From contig JAVBTR010000050.1 of the NCBI GenBank assembly GCA_031556065.1, positions 1 to 7,523 of the forward strand: DNA of 7,523 nt. The letters run 5' to 3'. Below the pieces are notes generated by a model. The model was not told where the DNA came from, searched no databases, and saw nothing but the letters and a program-made list of their open reading frames with translations. Positions within the stretch are counted from its first letter, which is position 1; each line of letters begins with the position of its first letter. Source of the stretch: JAVBTR01 sp031556065 (GTDB lineage: Bacteria; Bacillota; Clostridia; Christensenellales; Aristaeellaceae). The translations under genes were made by a program, and so were the position numbers. Positions 1-5,659 of this stretch are shown piece after piece.

Positions 1-1006
1 CCTTATCAAGGTCTTGGCAAACATTTTCTTGGATAAGGCGGTTTTGCTCACGGATCACATCCCTTAAAAGGTCCACATTGTCTTTTAATGTTGCGCCATT
101 TCCCATAATAGCCGTATCCTGCTCGCCTCGCATTCCAACGGTAATGATATTTTCAAAAGCACGATTGCGCTTTAGCCCATCTTTCCAAAAGTTAACGATG
201 CCTTCCCTATTGCTTCGGAAGTTCCACGCATCTCCATAAATCGAATCCGTGCCCCGAACCAGGGCATATTCTTCTCCTGCCCGCATACAGGGTTCATGGT
301 GGGAAGCCCCCATCACGATACCCAATTCATCGGCCAATATGGCGCTTTCCAGCCCCGGACCATCTAAATTAAAACTGCAATGCCACATAGCGGGCCACAG
401 ATAATTCCCTTTTAACCGCAAGATCAATTCAAACACATGGGCATACATGGCGGCATTAAAGCCACCAAACCGTGTTGTGGCCCAGGTGCCCAAGGCAGGC
501 CATTCATCGTTAAGAAAAATACCGCGATACTTGACCGATGGCTCTCTAGATACCTTATTCATAGAGCTATCCAGTATGACTTCGCCGCGCTTTTGAGGGA
601 TCACCTCAGCCCAATCTACCAAGGGCGATACCCCTAGCAGCTCGCTTAAATGAAACAGACCATAGATCGTTCCCCTTTTATCACTGCCTGCAATAACAAC
701 TGCCCTTTTGATCCCCTCCAAAGGCTCTTCCACCAATTGAAAGGTATATACCTCTCGCTTGCCACGGACACAAGACAAATCCAGCTTGCCGGACATTTCC
801 AGCCCATCTATCATCGCACTTTTTCCCACCGTACCTACCAATACCGCCTCATCTGCCTTAAGCAGACTTGCGGTAATAGGCGGCAGTATATCTGTTACCA
901 ACTCGATATCCCTGCGTACCATATCGCACACCCGGCGCACGCCGGGGTACGCTGTTTCTTCACAAACCCAAACCGAGGTCGATACCCCAAATCCAATCGT
1001 CAACAC
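1..1006 (-). CDS. GH115 family alpha-glucuronidase (xylan alpha-1,2-glucuronidase), N-terminal part, truncated by the window edge
   Basis: An open frame reads leftwards without a stop from 1006 to the window edge, giving 335 visible residues. GH115 enzymes are usually about 700-1000 residues, so the rest lies to the left. Family landmarks (numbered from the GTG): AGSDKRGTIYG at 106-116, YRGIFLNDEW at 160-169, LKGNYLWPAMW at 199-208, GASHHEPCMR at 233-242 and GMRGEQD at 291-297. The family removes (4-O-methyl)glucuronic acid alpha-1,2-linked to xylose, including from internal xylose units. There is no signal peptide, so it probably acts in the cytoplasm on imported oligosaccharides. The start is a tandem GTG-TTG (1006 and 1003) behind a full AAGGAGG at 1018-1012; GTG has 5 bases of spacing and TTG 8, so either could be used. 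An in-frame stop at 1066-1064 excludes a much longer N-terminus. It lies 84 bases behind the binding-protein gene and is likely the last gene of the importer operon seen here. Family call is firm; exact substrate is inferred. Confidence 0.93.
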   Translation of the reverse strand, partial: MLTIGFGVSTSVWVCEETAYPGVRRVCDMVRRDIELVTDILPPITASLLKADEAVLVGTVGKSAMIDGLEMSGKLDLSCVRGKREVYTFQLVEEPLEGIKRAVVIAGSDKRGTIYGLFHLSELLGVSPLVDWAEVIPQKRGEVILDSSMNKVSREPSVKYRGIFLNDEWPALGTWATTRFGGFNAAMYAHVFELILRLKGNYLWPAMWHCSFNLDGPGLESAILADELGIVMGASHHEPCMRAGEEYALVRGTDSIYGDAWNFRSNREGIVNFWKDGLKRNRAFENIITVGMRGEQDTAIMGNGATLKDNVDLLRDVIREQNRLIQENVCQDLDK

Positions 1007-1010
1007 CTGT

Positions 1011-1018
1011 CCCTCCTT
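1011..1018 (-). promoter_or_regulatory. Strong ribosome binding site for the GH115 gene
   Basis: The minus strand reads AAGGAGGG, a complete match to the anti-Shine-Dalgarno core, 4-7 bases ahead of the tandem GTG-TTG start codons. It settles that translation of the GH115 gene begins here even though no ATG is available. It lies just past the foot of the 1031-1065 hairpin, so it stays unpaired in transcripts that read through. Confidence 0.8.
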
Positions 1019-1030
1019 TTGCGTAAAGAA

Positions 1031-1065
1031 AGAGGGAGTTGCCGTAGCAACAGGCAGCTCCCTCT
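1031..1065 (-). terminator. Hairpin after the binding-protein gene: partial terminator or mRNA-stabilising stem
   Basis: Arms 1031-1043 (AGAGGGAGTTGCC) and 1053-1065 (GGCAGCTCCCTCT) form a 13-bp stem with one mismatched position and a 9-base loop. On the minus strand the stem is followed by TTCTTTACGC, an interrupted T tract. It therefore looks like a leaky terminator or a 3' stabilising stem, not a full stop. It sits 25 bases past the stop of the solute-binding-protein gene and just before the GH115 ribosome binding site, where such elements often let the binding protein be made in excess of downstream enzymes. On the plus strand the stem is followed by an A-rich stretch, so it would not terminate in that direction. 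Confidence 0.65.
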
Positions 1066-1090
1066 AAAAAACTATAAATTTACTTATGGC

Positions 1091-2662
1091 TTACTTTTTT
1101 TCCGCGTAGGGGTAGAAGCCACGAACGTCGCCGGATTGGTAAGCAGCGCGCTGCTCATCGATGATCTTCTGGCCGCCTACATCTAAGATGGCCTTGGAAT
1201 ACTCATCATACTTGGTATCAAAATCCGCTTCTTTGCAGGTAACGATCTGTACCAGGAATTCTGCTTCCTTGGCAACCACCATGGAGCCGTAATCGATACG
1301 GGACTGAATAGTCTTGGTGAAGCTAACAGGCTCGTAAGCGCCTTCCATGGAAAGTTCCAGGCTGCGGCTTACTTCATCTTCATAGCCCGGGAAATTCTTA
1401 GCGGTAGCCGCATAGTTCAATTCGTCGGAACCGTAGAAATAGCCATTGCAGATGGGTGCCACGTCGGTGGCGTGCATTTTGTATTCGTCCTGAACATCCG
1501 CGATGCCCTTAATATCAGAGGGGATCCCGTTTTCATCAACGGTGGTGTAGTTCTGGCCTTCTACACCGTTTTGCAGGAAGAACAGGTTTTCGGGAAGGCT
1601 CATCCAATCAAGATACTTAACGGCAGCAACAGCAACCTTTTCATCCACCCAGCCGGGGATAAAGATGGCCTGGCCGGCAGCAGTATAGGTTTCGTGAATG
1701 TTGCTATAAACGTTGCAGGTAGTCCAATAGGCGCCATCCACATTCTTTTCCATTTCCTGCTGGAAGGAATCTTCCACACGCCAGGAACCATCCCAGTTGC
1801 CAACCCAGTAACCATTGTAACCCAGCACCCGCTCGTTCTTGATCCGATCGGCGTCGTTCAAGCCAAAGAACTCGGTTACATAGCCTTGGTTGTACCACTT
1901 GTTCATTAAGCGGAAGGCTTCCTTTGCGCCGGGCAGGAAAGCGTGGAATTTATGGTAGGCAAACCAGTCTTCTTCGGTAACTTTATCATAATCGATAAAC
2001 GCGTCCATTTGGTAGATCCAGCCGTAGAGAGGATCCGCCGCGTAAAGATCGGAGGAATAGGGCACTGTCATATCCCCGCCCAGGTTATTGTCCTTAGCTG
2101 CTTTAAAATAAGCTTCCAGTTCTTCCACAGTGGTAGGAACGGCCATGTTTAATTTTTCCAGCCAATCGCCACGAACATAAGTGCTCTGGGTGGCGGTGAT
2201 GATCCGGCGGGCAGGCAAGTAATATTGCTGCTTTCCATCGCCCGTATCGAACTGGCCGTATTGCAATACGCTTTCGCCTAAGAATGCAGTCAGGTTCTGA
2301 CCATATTGTGAAAGGAGCTCATCCAGCGCCAGGATACCGCCCATGTCGATATACTGCTGGACCATGTCGTTTCCATAGGTCATACAGATATCAGGGGCTG
2401 TGCCGCCAGCCAGCTGGGTGCTTAAAATGGTTCCTTCTTCCCAGCGGGATACAGGTACAAATAGCACCTTAATGTGGTTGGGATCCCCAAAGTTTTCTTG
2501 AATGTAGCGCAGCTGCATACAATCTTCCACATTGAAGCCCGCGATAGAGCGATCGTACACCTCTACCCGTAGGGTGGTCCAATCATCGGCGGCAAAGGCA
2601 CTCAAGGGTAAAACGGTAAGCAGCAGGCTTACAAACAGGATCGTGGCAAGCAGTTTTTTCAT
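1091..2662 (-). CDS. ABC transporter extracellular solute-binding protein (LplA/YtcQ-like), secreted, without lipobox
   Basis: A 523-residue protein, a typical length for the large oligosaccharide-binding proteins of LplABC/YtcQP-type importers. Residues 1-24 are a signal peptide: KK at 2-3, a leucine-rich core, then a signal peptidase I site A-F-A (22-24) before A25-D-D. There is no cysteine at the cleavage region, so it does not look like the lipoprotein usual for this family in Gram-positives. The mature protein has the family pattern near residues 85-115: LAGGTAPDIC, then a D-M-G-G-I-L-A-L-DELL stretch. It should capture an oligosaccharide outside the membrane and deliver it to the two permeases encoded just upstream (54-base gap). 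ATG start at 2662 with AAAGGAG about 9 bases ahead. The neighbouring GH115 and GH8 genes suggest decorated xylo-oligosaccharides as ligand; this is inference, since ligand cannot be read from the sequence. Confidence 0.9.
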   Translation of the reverse strand: MKKLLATILFVSLLLTVLPLSAFAADDWTTLRVEVYDRSIAGFNVEDCMQLRYIQENFGDPNHIKVLFVPVSRWEEGTILSTQLAGGTAPDICMTYGNDMVQQYIDMGGILALDELLSQYGQNLTAFLGESVLQYGQFDTGDGKQQYYLPARRIITATQSTYVRGDWLEKLNMAVPTTVEELEAYFKAAKDNNLGGDMTVPYSSDLYAADPLYGWIYQMDAFIDYDKVTEEDWFAYHKFHAFLPGAKEAFRLMNKWYNQGYVTEFFGLNDADRIKNERVLGYNGYWVGNWDGSWRVEDSFQQEMEKNVDGAYWTTCNVYSNIHETYTAAGQAIFIPGWVDEKVAVAAVKYLDWMSLPENLFFLQNGVEGQNYTTVDENGIPSDIKGIADVQDEYKMHATDVAPICNGYFYGSDELNYAATAKNFPGYEDEVSRSLELSMEGAYEPVSFTKTIQSRIDYGSMVVAKEAEFLVQIVTCKEADFDTKYDEYSKAILDVGGQKIIDEQRAAYQSGDVRGFYPYAEKK

Positions 2663-2691
2663 GGTTGTCTCTCCTTTTATTTATTTGTGAT

Positions 2692-2714
2692 ATGAGCCCT
2701 TATACTAAGCTCAT
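2692..2714 (-). other. Small intercistronic hairpin between permease 2 and the binding-protein gene
   Basis: ATGAG (2692-2696) plus CTTA (2699-2702) pair with TAAG (2706-2709) plus CTCAT (2710-2714), leaving a 2-base bulge and a 3-base loop. It begins 3 bases past the permease 2 stop codon and is followed on the minus strand by an A-rich stretch leading to the binding-protein ribosome binding site. There is no T tract, so it is not an intrinsic terminator. It could be an RNA processing or stability element, or simply chance. Confidence 0.35.
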
Positions 2715-2716
2715 CA

Positions 2717-3604
2717 TCATCCTTTAACAGCGCCCAGGGTCACACCCTGGACAAAATACCTTTGCACGAAAGGGTACACGATCAGGATCGGCAGCGTGGC
2801 AAAGATGATCGTGGCAGATTCGATGGATTCGGAAATATTGGAGCTTAGGTTCGCAGAGTTACCCTCCATTACAGCCACCTCTACCGATTGGCCGCCTTTG
2901 ATCAGGTTATAAAGCTTTAGCTGCAAAGGCTGAAGGTTGCGGGATGTAATGTAGTATAGCGCATCGGAAAAGCTGTTCCACTTGCCCACCGCATAAAAAA
3001 GGGATAGGGTTGCCAGGGATGAGAAGCTCAGCGGCAGGTATATCCGCCATAGCACCTGAAAATCGTTGGCCCCATCGATATAGGCAGCTTCGTTCAGTTC
3101 ATAAGGCAGGCTGCCGAAAAAGTTCTTAAGGATGATCACATTAAAGGTAGACATAAGCCCCGGCAAGATCAGCGACCACATATTATCCAACAGGCCCATA
3201 TCCTTAATGTTTAAATAAATTGGAATGGTGCCGCCAGAAAAATACATGGTGAACACCACAAACAGCATGATCCCCCTACCTCCCTTAAGCCGTTTAACCG
3301 TTAAGGGGTAGGCTAAAAGAACTGTTAATATCATAGCCACAAGCGTGTAGATCACAGTAATTTCGATGGTGAAAAACAGGCTTCTAAACATGGATTTATC
3401 CGAAAAGATGGCATCGTAGGCTTGAGTGGTAAATTCAACCGGCCAGAAGGATACCCCGCCCCGGAGGATAGCAGATTTAGAAGATAGTGAAACTGCGATC
3501 ACGTTAATAAAGGGCAGCGTGCATACCAGCACAAACAACATCAGCACAGTGATCAGCACCATTTGCCCCAGCCCAAGGGGCTTACGCTTTGTAGAAGCTT
3601 GCAT
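2717..3604 (-). CDS. ABC sugar transporter permease, YtcP/LplC type (MalG/UgpE-like)
   Basis: A 295-residue inner-membrane protein of the binding-protein-dependent permease fold, with six likely membrane segments around residues 13-39, 77-100, 110-131, 143-162, 193-210 and 263-281. The EAA loop that docks on the ATPase is clear: EAAYIDGA at 172-179 followed by a conserved L-P at 190-191. The C-terminus, VQRYFVQGVTLGAVKG, is the hallmark ending of the YtcP/LplC branch. It should form a heterodimeric channel with the permease encoded immediately upstream: the two genes are 12 bases apart, and the ribosome binding site GGAGGGG lies in that gap. ATG start at 3604, 5 bases past the site. No ATPase gene is visible beside it; relatives of this branch use a shared MsmX-type ATPase encoded elsewhere. 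Confidence 0.94.
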   Translation of the reverse strand: MQASTKRKPLGLGQMVLITVLMLFVLVCTLPFINVIAVSLSSKSAILRGGVSFWPVEFTTQAYDAIFSDKSMFRSLFFTIEITVIYTLVAMILTVLLAYPLTVKRLKGGRGIMLFVVFTMYFSGGTIPIYLNIKDMGLLDNMWSLILPGLMSTFNVIILKNFFGSLPYELNEAAYIDGANDFQVLWRIYLPLSFSSLATLSLFYAVGKWNSFSDALYYITSRNLQPLQLKLYNLIKGGQSVEVAVMEGNSANLSSNISESIESATIIFATLPILIVYPFVQRYFVQGVTLGAVKG

Positions 3605-3616
3605 TAATTCCCCTCC

Positions 3617-4546
3617 TTACCAAATGCCCTGCTCGTCGAACAGGCGGGATGCAAAGTTAGCACCGCTGATCAGCACCAGCCCAACCAGGGATTGGAACAG
3701 CCCTATGGCCGTGGCCCTGGCAAACTGGTTATTCTTAATACCTGCCCGGTATACAAAGGTTGATATCACATCGCAGGTATCCTGAACCAATGTGTTACCG
3801 ATAATAAAGGGCCGATCAAACCCGATGCTCATCATTCGGCCAACGTTCATGATCAGCAAAATAACGATGGTGGAGCGAATTCCCGGCAAAGTCACGTGCC
3901 AAATCTGCTGCATTTTATTGGCTCCGTCTATCCTGGCTGCTTCAAACAGGTTCAAGTCCAACCCGGTAATGGCTGCCAGGTATAAAATCGTTCCCCAACC
4001 CATGGATTGCCACACCCCAACCAGCACATAGGTAAACCGCCAGGAGGCGCCATCGGTTAAGAAGGGAATGTTTTTATCGATAAGTCCCGCCTTTAAAAAC
4101 AGAGCATTGATCACCCCTGTGGTGGGCGCGAATATTTCCAAAACCATGCCGCCGATGATCACCCAGGATAAAAAATGGGGCAAATAGAGCAGCGTCTGGG
4201 TCACCCTTTTAAGCTTCGGGGTACGCATTTCGTTAAGCAAAATAGCCAGAACAATGGGCACCGGGAAGCCGAACACCAGGTCCAGCAAGTTTAAAACCAG
4301 GGTGTTTTTAAGGGCGATGCCGAAATCTCGCATGGCAAACACAAATTGGAAATTCTCTAGCCCAACGAACTGGCTGCCCGCAATGCCTTTAAACAGGTTG
4401 TACTTCTGAAAGGCGATCACAAGGCCGTACATGGGTTTATAGCAAAAAATCAAGTACCATAAAATTGGCACTGCCAGCATCAGGTACAGCCGCCAATCCC
4501 TAAGAAGCCAGCTCTGTTTGCGCTTTTGTTTGGCTACCGTATTCAT
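3617..4546 (-). CDS. ABC sugar transporter permease, LplB/YteP type (MalF/UgpA-like)
   Basis: A 309-residue membrane permease, first gene of the importer operon. The N-terminus has the family layout: a basic KQKRK stretch at 7-11, then a first membrane segment with Y-L-M-L-A-V-P at 21-27 and the short conserved CYKPMYGLVIAFQKYN (35-50). The EAA loop is EAARIDGA at 202-209 with L-P at 220-221. The C-terminus NFASRLFDEQGIW matches the usual LplB ending. Likely membrane segments are near 20-45, 82-104, 117-138, 170-193, 225-243 and 278-297. It pairs with the downstream permease to carry oligosaccharide from the binding protein. ATG at 4546 is preceded by GGAGGG (4558-4553) at 6-base spacing, and the promoter at 4605-4633 points into it. 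The family is also known for aldouronate uptake, which fits the GH115 gene, but specificity is inferred. Confidence 0.94.
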   Translation of the reverse strand: MNTVAKQKRKQSWLLRDWRLYLMLAVPILWYLIFCYKPMYGLVIAFQKYNLFKGIAGSQFVGLENFQFVFAMRDFGIALKNTLVLNLLDLVFGFPVPIVLAILLNEMRTPKLKRVTQTLLYLPHFLSWVIIGGMVLEIFAPTTGVINALFLKAGLIDKNIPFLTDGASWRFTYVLVGVWQSMGWGTILYLAAITGLDLNLFEAARIDGANKMQQIWHVTLPGIRSTIVILLIMNVGRMMSIGFDRPFIIGNTLVQDTCDVISTFVYRAGIKNNQFARATAIGLFQSLVGLVLISGANFASRLFDEQGIW

Positions 4547-4604
4547 GAAAAGCCCTCCGTTTCGGGTGTTTTTCTACCGCATATGACATCTTTGTTCAGC
4601 TTTC

Positions 4605-4633
4605 ATTATATCGAACAGATTCTAAACTTTCTA
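4605..4633 (-). promoter_or_regulatory. Sigma-A-type promoter for the importer operon
   Basis: On the minus strand a perfect -10 TATAAT (4610-4605) lies 17 bases after TAGAAA (4633-4628), a 4-of-6 match to the -35 consensus. Transcription would start near 4598, leaving a leader of about 50 bases before the permease 1 start codon and its GGAGGG site. It is the best-placed minus-strand promoter in the divergent region. The weak -35 box fits a promoter that needs an activator, as AraC-family targets often do. Confidence 0.65.
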
Positions 4634-4636
4634 CAC

Positions 4637-4650
4637 AGAAAACGCTTGAT
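4637..4650. promoter_or_regulatory. Possible cre-like (CcpA) operator between the two divergent promoters
   Basis: The minus strand of 4650-4637 reads ATCAAGCGTTTTCT. Against the relaxed catabolite-repression consensus TGWAARCGYTWWCW it matches the last 11 positions and misses the first three. It fills the 12-base gap between the two -35 boxes and overlaps the -35 of the regulator promoter, where a repressor could block both directions. The missing left end makes this a weak candidate. Confidence 0.3.
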
Positions 4651-4674
4651 AATATACACATCTTGCATTATCAT
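4646..4674 (+). promoter_or_regulatory. Sigma-A-type promoter for the AraC-family regulator gene
   Basis: TTGATA (4646-4651) and TATCAT (4669-4674) each match the consensus at 5 of 6 positions and are separated by exactly 17 bases. Transcription would begin near 4681, giving a leader of about 23 bases that contains the ribosome binding site. A 7-bp inverted repeat overlaps both promoter boxes (see the operator entry), which suggests autoregulation. Confidence 0.65.
4647..4673. promoter_or_regulatory. Candidate operator: perfect 7-bp inverted repeat across the regulator promoter
   Basis: TGATAAT (4647-4653) and ATTATCA (4667-4673) are perfect reverse complements with centres 20 bases apart, about two helical turns. 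One half covers the end of the -35 box, the other covers most of the -10 box. A protein binding both halves on one face of the DNA would occlude the polymerase. AraC proteins more often bind direct repeats, so the binder could be something else; AT-rich chance symmetry is also possible. Confidence 0.35.
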
Positions 4675-4690
4675 GTCATTACCAATATAA

Positions 4691-4697
4691 AGAGGTG
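4691..4697 (+). promoter_or_regulatory. Ribosome binding site that fixes the regulator start at 4704
   Basis: AGAGGTG at 4691-4697 is followed 6 bases later by ATG at 4704. An in-frame GTG at 4695 lies inside this motif and has no site of its own upstream, so it is best read as part of the Shine-Dalgarno sequence and not as a start codon. Confidence 0.75.
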
Positions 4698-4703
4698 AAA
4701 ACA

Positions 4704-5591
4704 ATGGCTTCATCCGCTATGAGTGCTTACAGTGCCATGGGAAATAACCGTAACGATTATGAGCCACACTACGGTTTTACAAAGTGCCAACGTTATTATG
4801 GCCTGCATTGTCACGATTTTTATGAGCTATATGTCCATTTTCAAGGGGGCCGCTATTTTGCTTTGGATAACGAAGTGTATCAAATGGTTCCCAATCAGCT
4901 GATCATCCTTCCGCCCTTTCGTATGCATGGGCTTGTTTATGAGCAGGAATTAGTGGATTACGAGCGTGCTTATCTTTATATTACCCCCGATACCTTGCGC
5001 ATCGCAGGCTGCGGCCAGATCGATTTAGAGGCCATTCTGGCTGCAGAAACTGCTAAGGGCTCCTATCAGTTCATATTGAACGAAGCGGATGCTCAGTCAT
5101 GCAAAGCGTTAATAGAGGGCATGAGCCTCAATTTGAACGATCATACCCCATCCGCCCGATTTGATGATTTTGTTTTGATGCTTCCTTTTCTGCAGATCAT
5201 CTGCAAGGCTCTTAACCGTGACAATACTGCCGCAGACCCCATTATTGTAAACGAGATCATGCAGGCAGTTCTAACTTATATCAATGGGAACTTTACCCAA
5301 GCCCTTACCCTCAAAACCCTGGCAAAGCATTTTGGGATCAGCGTTTCCTATCTTTCCCATGAATTTGTAAAATACACAAACCGCAGTGTTTACGATTACA
5401 TTCTCTATCGCCGGGTGACCTTAGCCAAGGAAATGATCTATACCGGCGTACCGCTAAACGATGTGGCTTATCAAAGCGGCTTTAACAACTATTCAAATTT
5501 CCTGCGTATGTTTAAACTTCTTGTTGGCATATCACCAAACCACTATAAAAAGCAAGTACATGGTGGCTACGAATCCGAATCCGCGACATAG
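4704..5591 (+). CDS. AraC/XylS-family transcriptional regulator with N-terminal cupin sugar-sensing domain
   Basis: 295 residues from the ATG at 4704, chosen over a GTG at 4695 that is buried in the ribosome binding site. The N-terminal half (about 20-100) is an AraC-type cupin: H35-x-H37-xxx-E41 and H75 mark the usual pocket. The C-terminal 100 residues hold two helix-turn-helix units: the first around 201-222 (LTLKTLAKHFGISVSYLSHE), the second around 249-271. The family signature is clear: DVAYQSGFNNYSNFLRMFK, then G-I-S-P-x-x-Y. There is no membrane segment, so it is a cytoplasmic one-component sensor. It is transcribed divergently from the importer operon with a shared 157-base control region and converges on the GH29 gene. 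It most likely activates the importer operon, and perhaps GH8-GH29, in response to an intracellular sugar. Ligand and targets are inferred from position only. Confidence 0.95.
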   Translation: MASSAMSAYSAMGNNRNDYEPHYGFTKCQRYYGLHCHDFYELYVHFQGGRYFALDNEVYQMVPNQLIILPPFRMHGLVYEQELVDYERAYLYITPDTLRIAGCGQIDLEAILAAETAKGSYQFILNEADAQSCKALIEGMSLNLNDHTPSARFDDFVLMLPFLQIICKALNRDNTAADPIIVNEIMQAVLTYINGNFTQALTLKTLAKHFGISVSYLSHEFVKYTNRSVYDYILYRRVTLAKEMIYTGVPLNDVAYQSGFNNYSNFLRMFKLLVGISPNHYKKQVHGGYESESAT

Positions 5592-5595
5592 AAAT

Positions 5596-5642
5596 GCTCC
5601 CAGCTTCCAAACTCTCCATGAGGGGAATTGAAAGCCGGGAGC
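5596..5642. terminator. Hairpin between convergent genes, likely shared terminator
   Basis: Arms 5596-5610 (GCTCCCAGCTTCCAA) and 5628-5642 (TTGAAAGCCGGGAGC) form a 15-position stem. In minus-strand RNA all positions pair, with two G-U wobbles; in plus-strand RNA the same two positions are A-C mismatches. The inner region can extend through CTCC/GGGG around an ATGA loop. It begins 4 bases after the regulator stop codon and ends 17 bases past the GH29 stop. T tracts are poor on both sides (ATTTCTATG on the minus strand), so strength is uncertain, but its position fits transcription ends for both genes. Confidence 0.6.
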
Positions 5643-5659
5643 CATAAGTAGCTCATTGC

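Noticed and set aside
650..1186. 178-residue plus-strand open frame, with a second one at 759-1067
   Set aside because: Both are antisense to the GH115 gene and the end of the binding-protein gene, whose reading frames are strongly supported by family motifs. They show no recognisable domain and cross the hairpin at 1031-1065.
1472..1909. 145-residue plus-strand open frame inside the binding-protein gene
   Set aside because: Antisense shadow of a well-supported secreted binding protein, with no ribosome site or domain of its own. The shorter frames at 1943-2152, 2284-2472, 1600-1815 and 1704-1898 were rejected for the same reason.
3426..3785. 119-residue plus-strand open frame across the permease gene junction
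   Set aside because: It overlaps two clear permease genes and the ribosome site between them; no motif of its own.
4663..4691. Alternative plus-strand promoter TTGCAT-17-TATAAA
   Set aside because: The boxes are reasonable, but transcription would begin at about 4698, past the ribosome site, leaving the regulator message without it. The TTGATA/TATCAT pair at 4646-4674 is better placed.
4695..5591. Regulator starting at GTG 4695, giving 298 residues
   Set aside because: This GTG is part of the AGAGGTG ribosome site for the ATG at 4704 and has no upstream site of its own.
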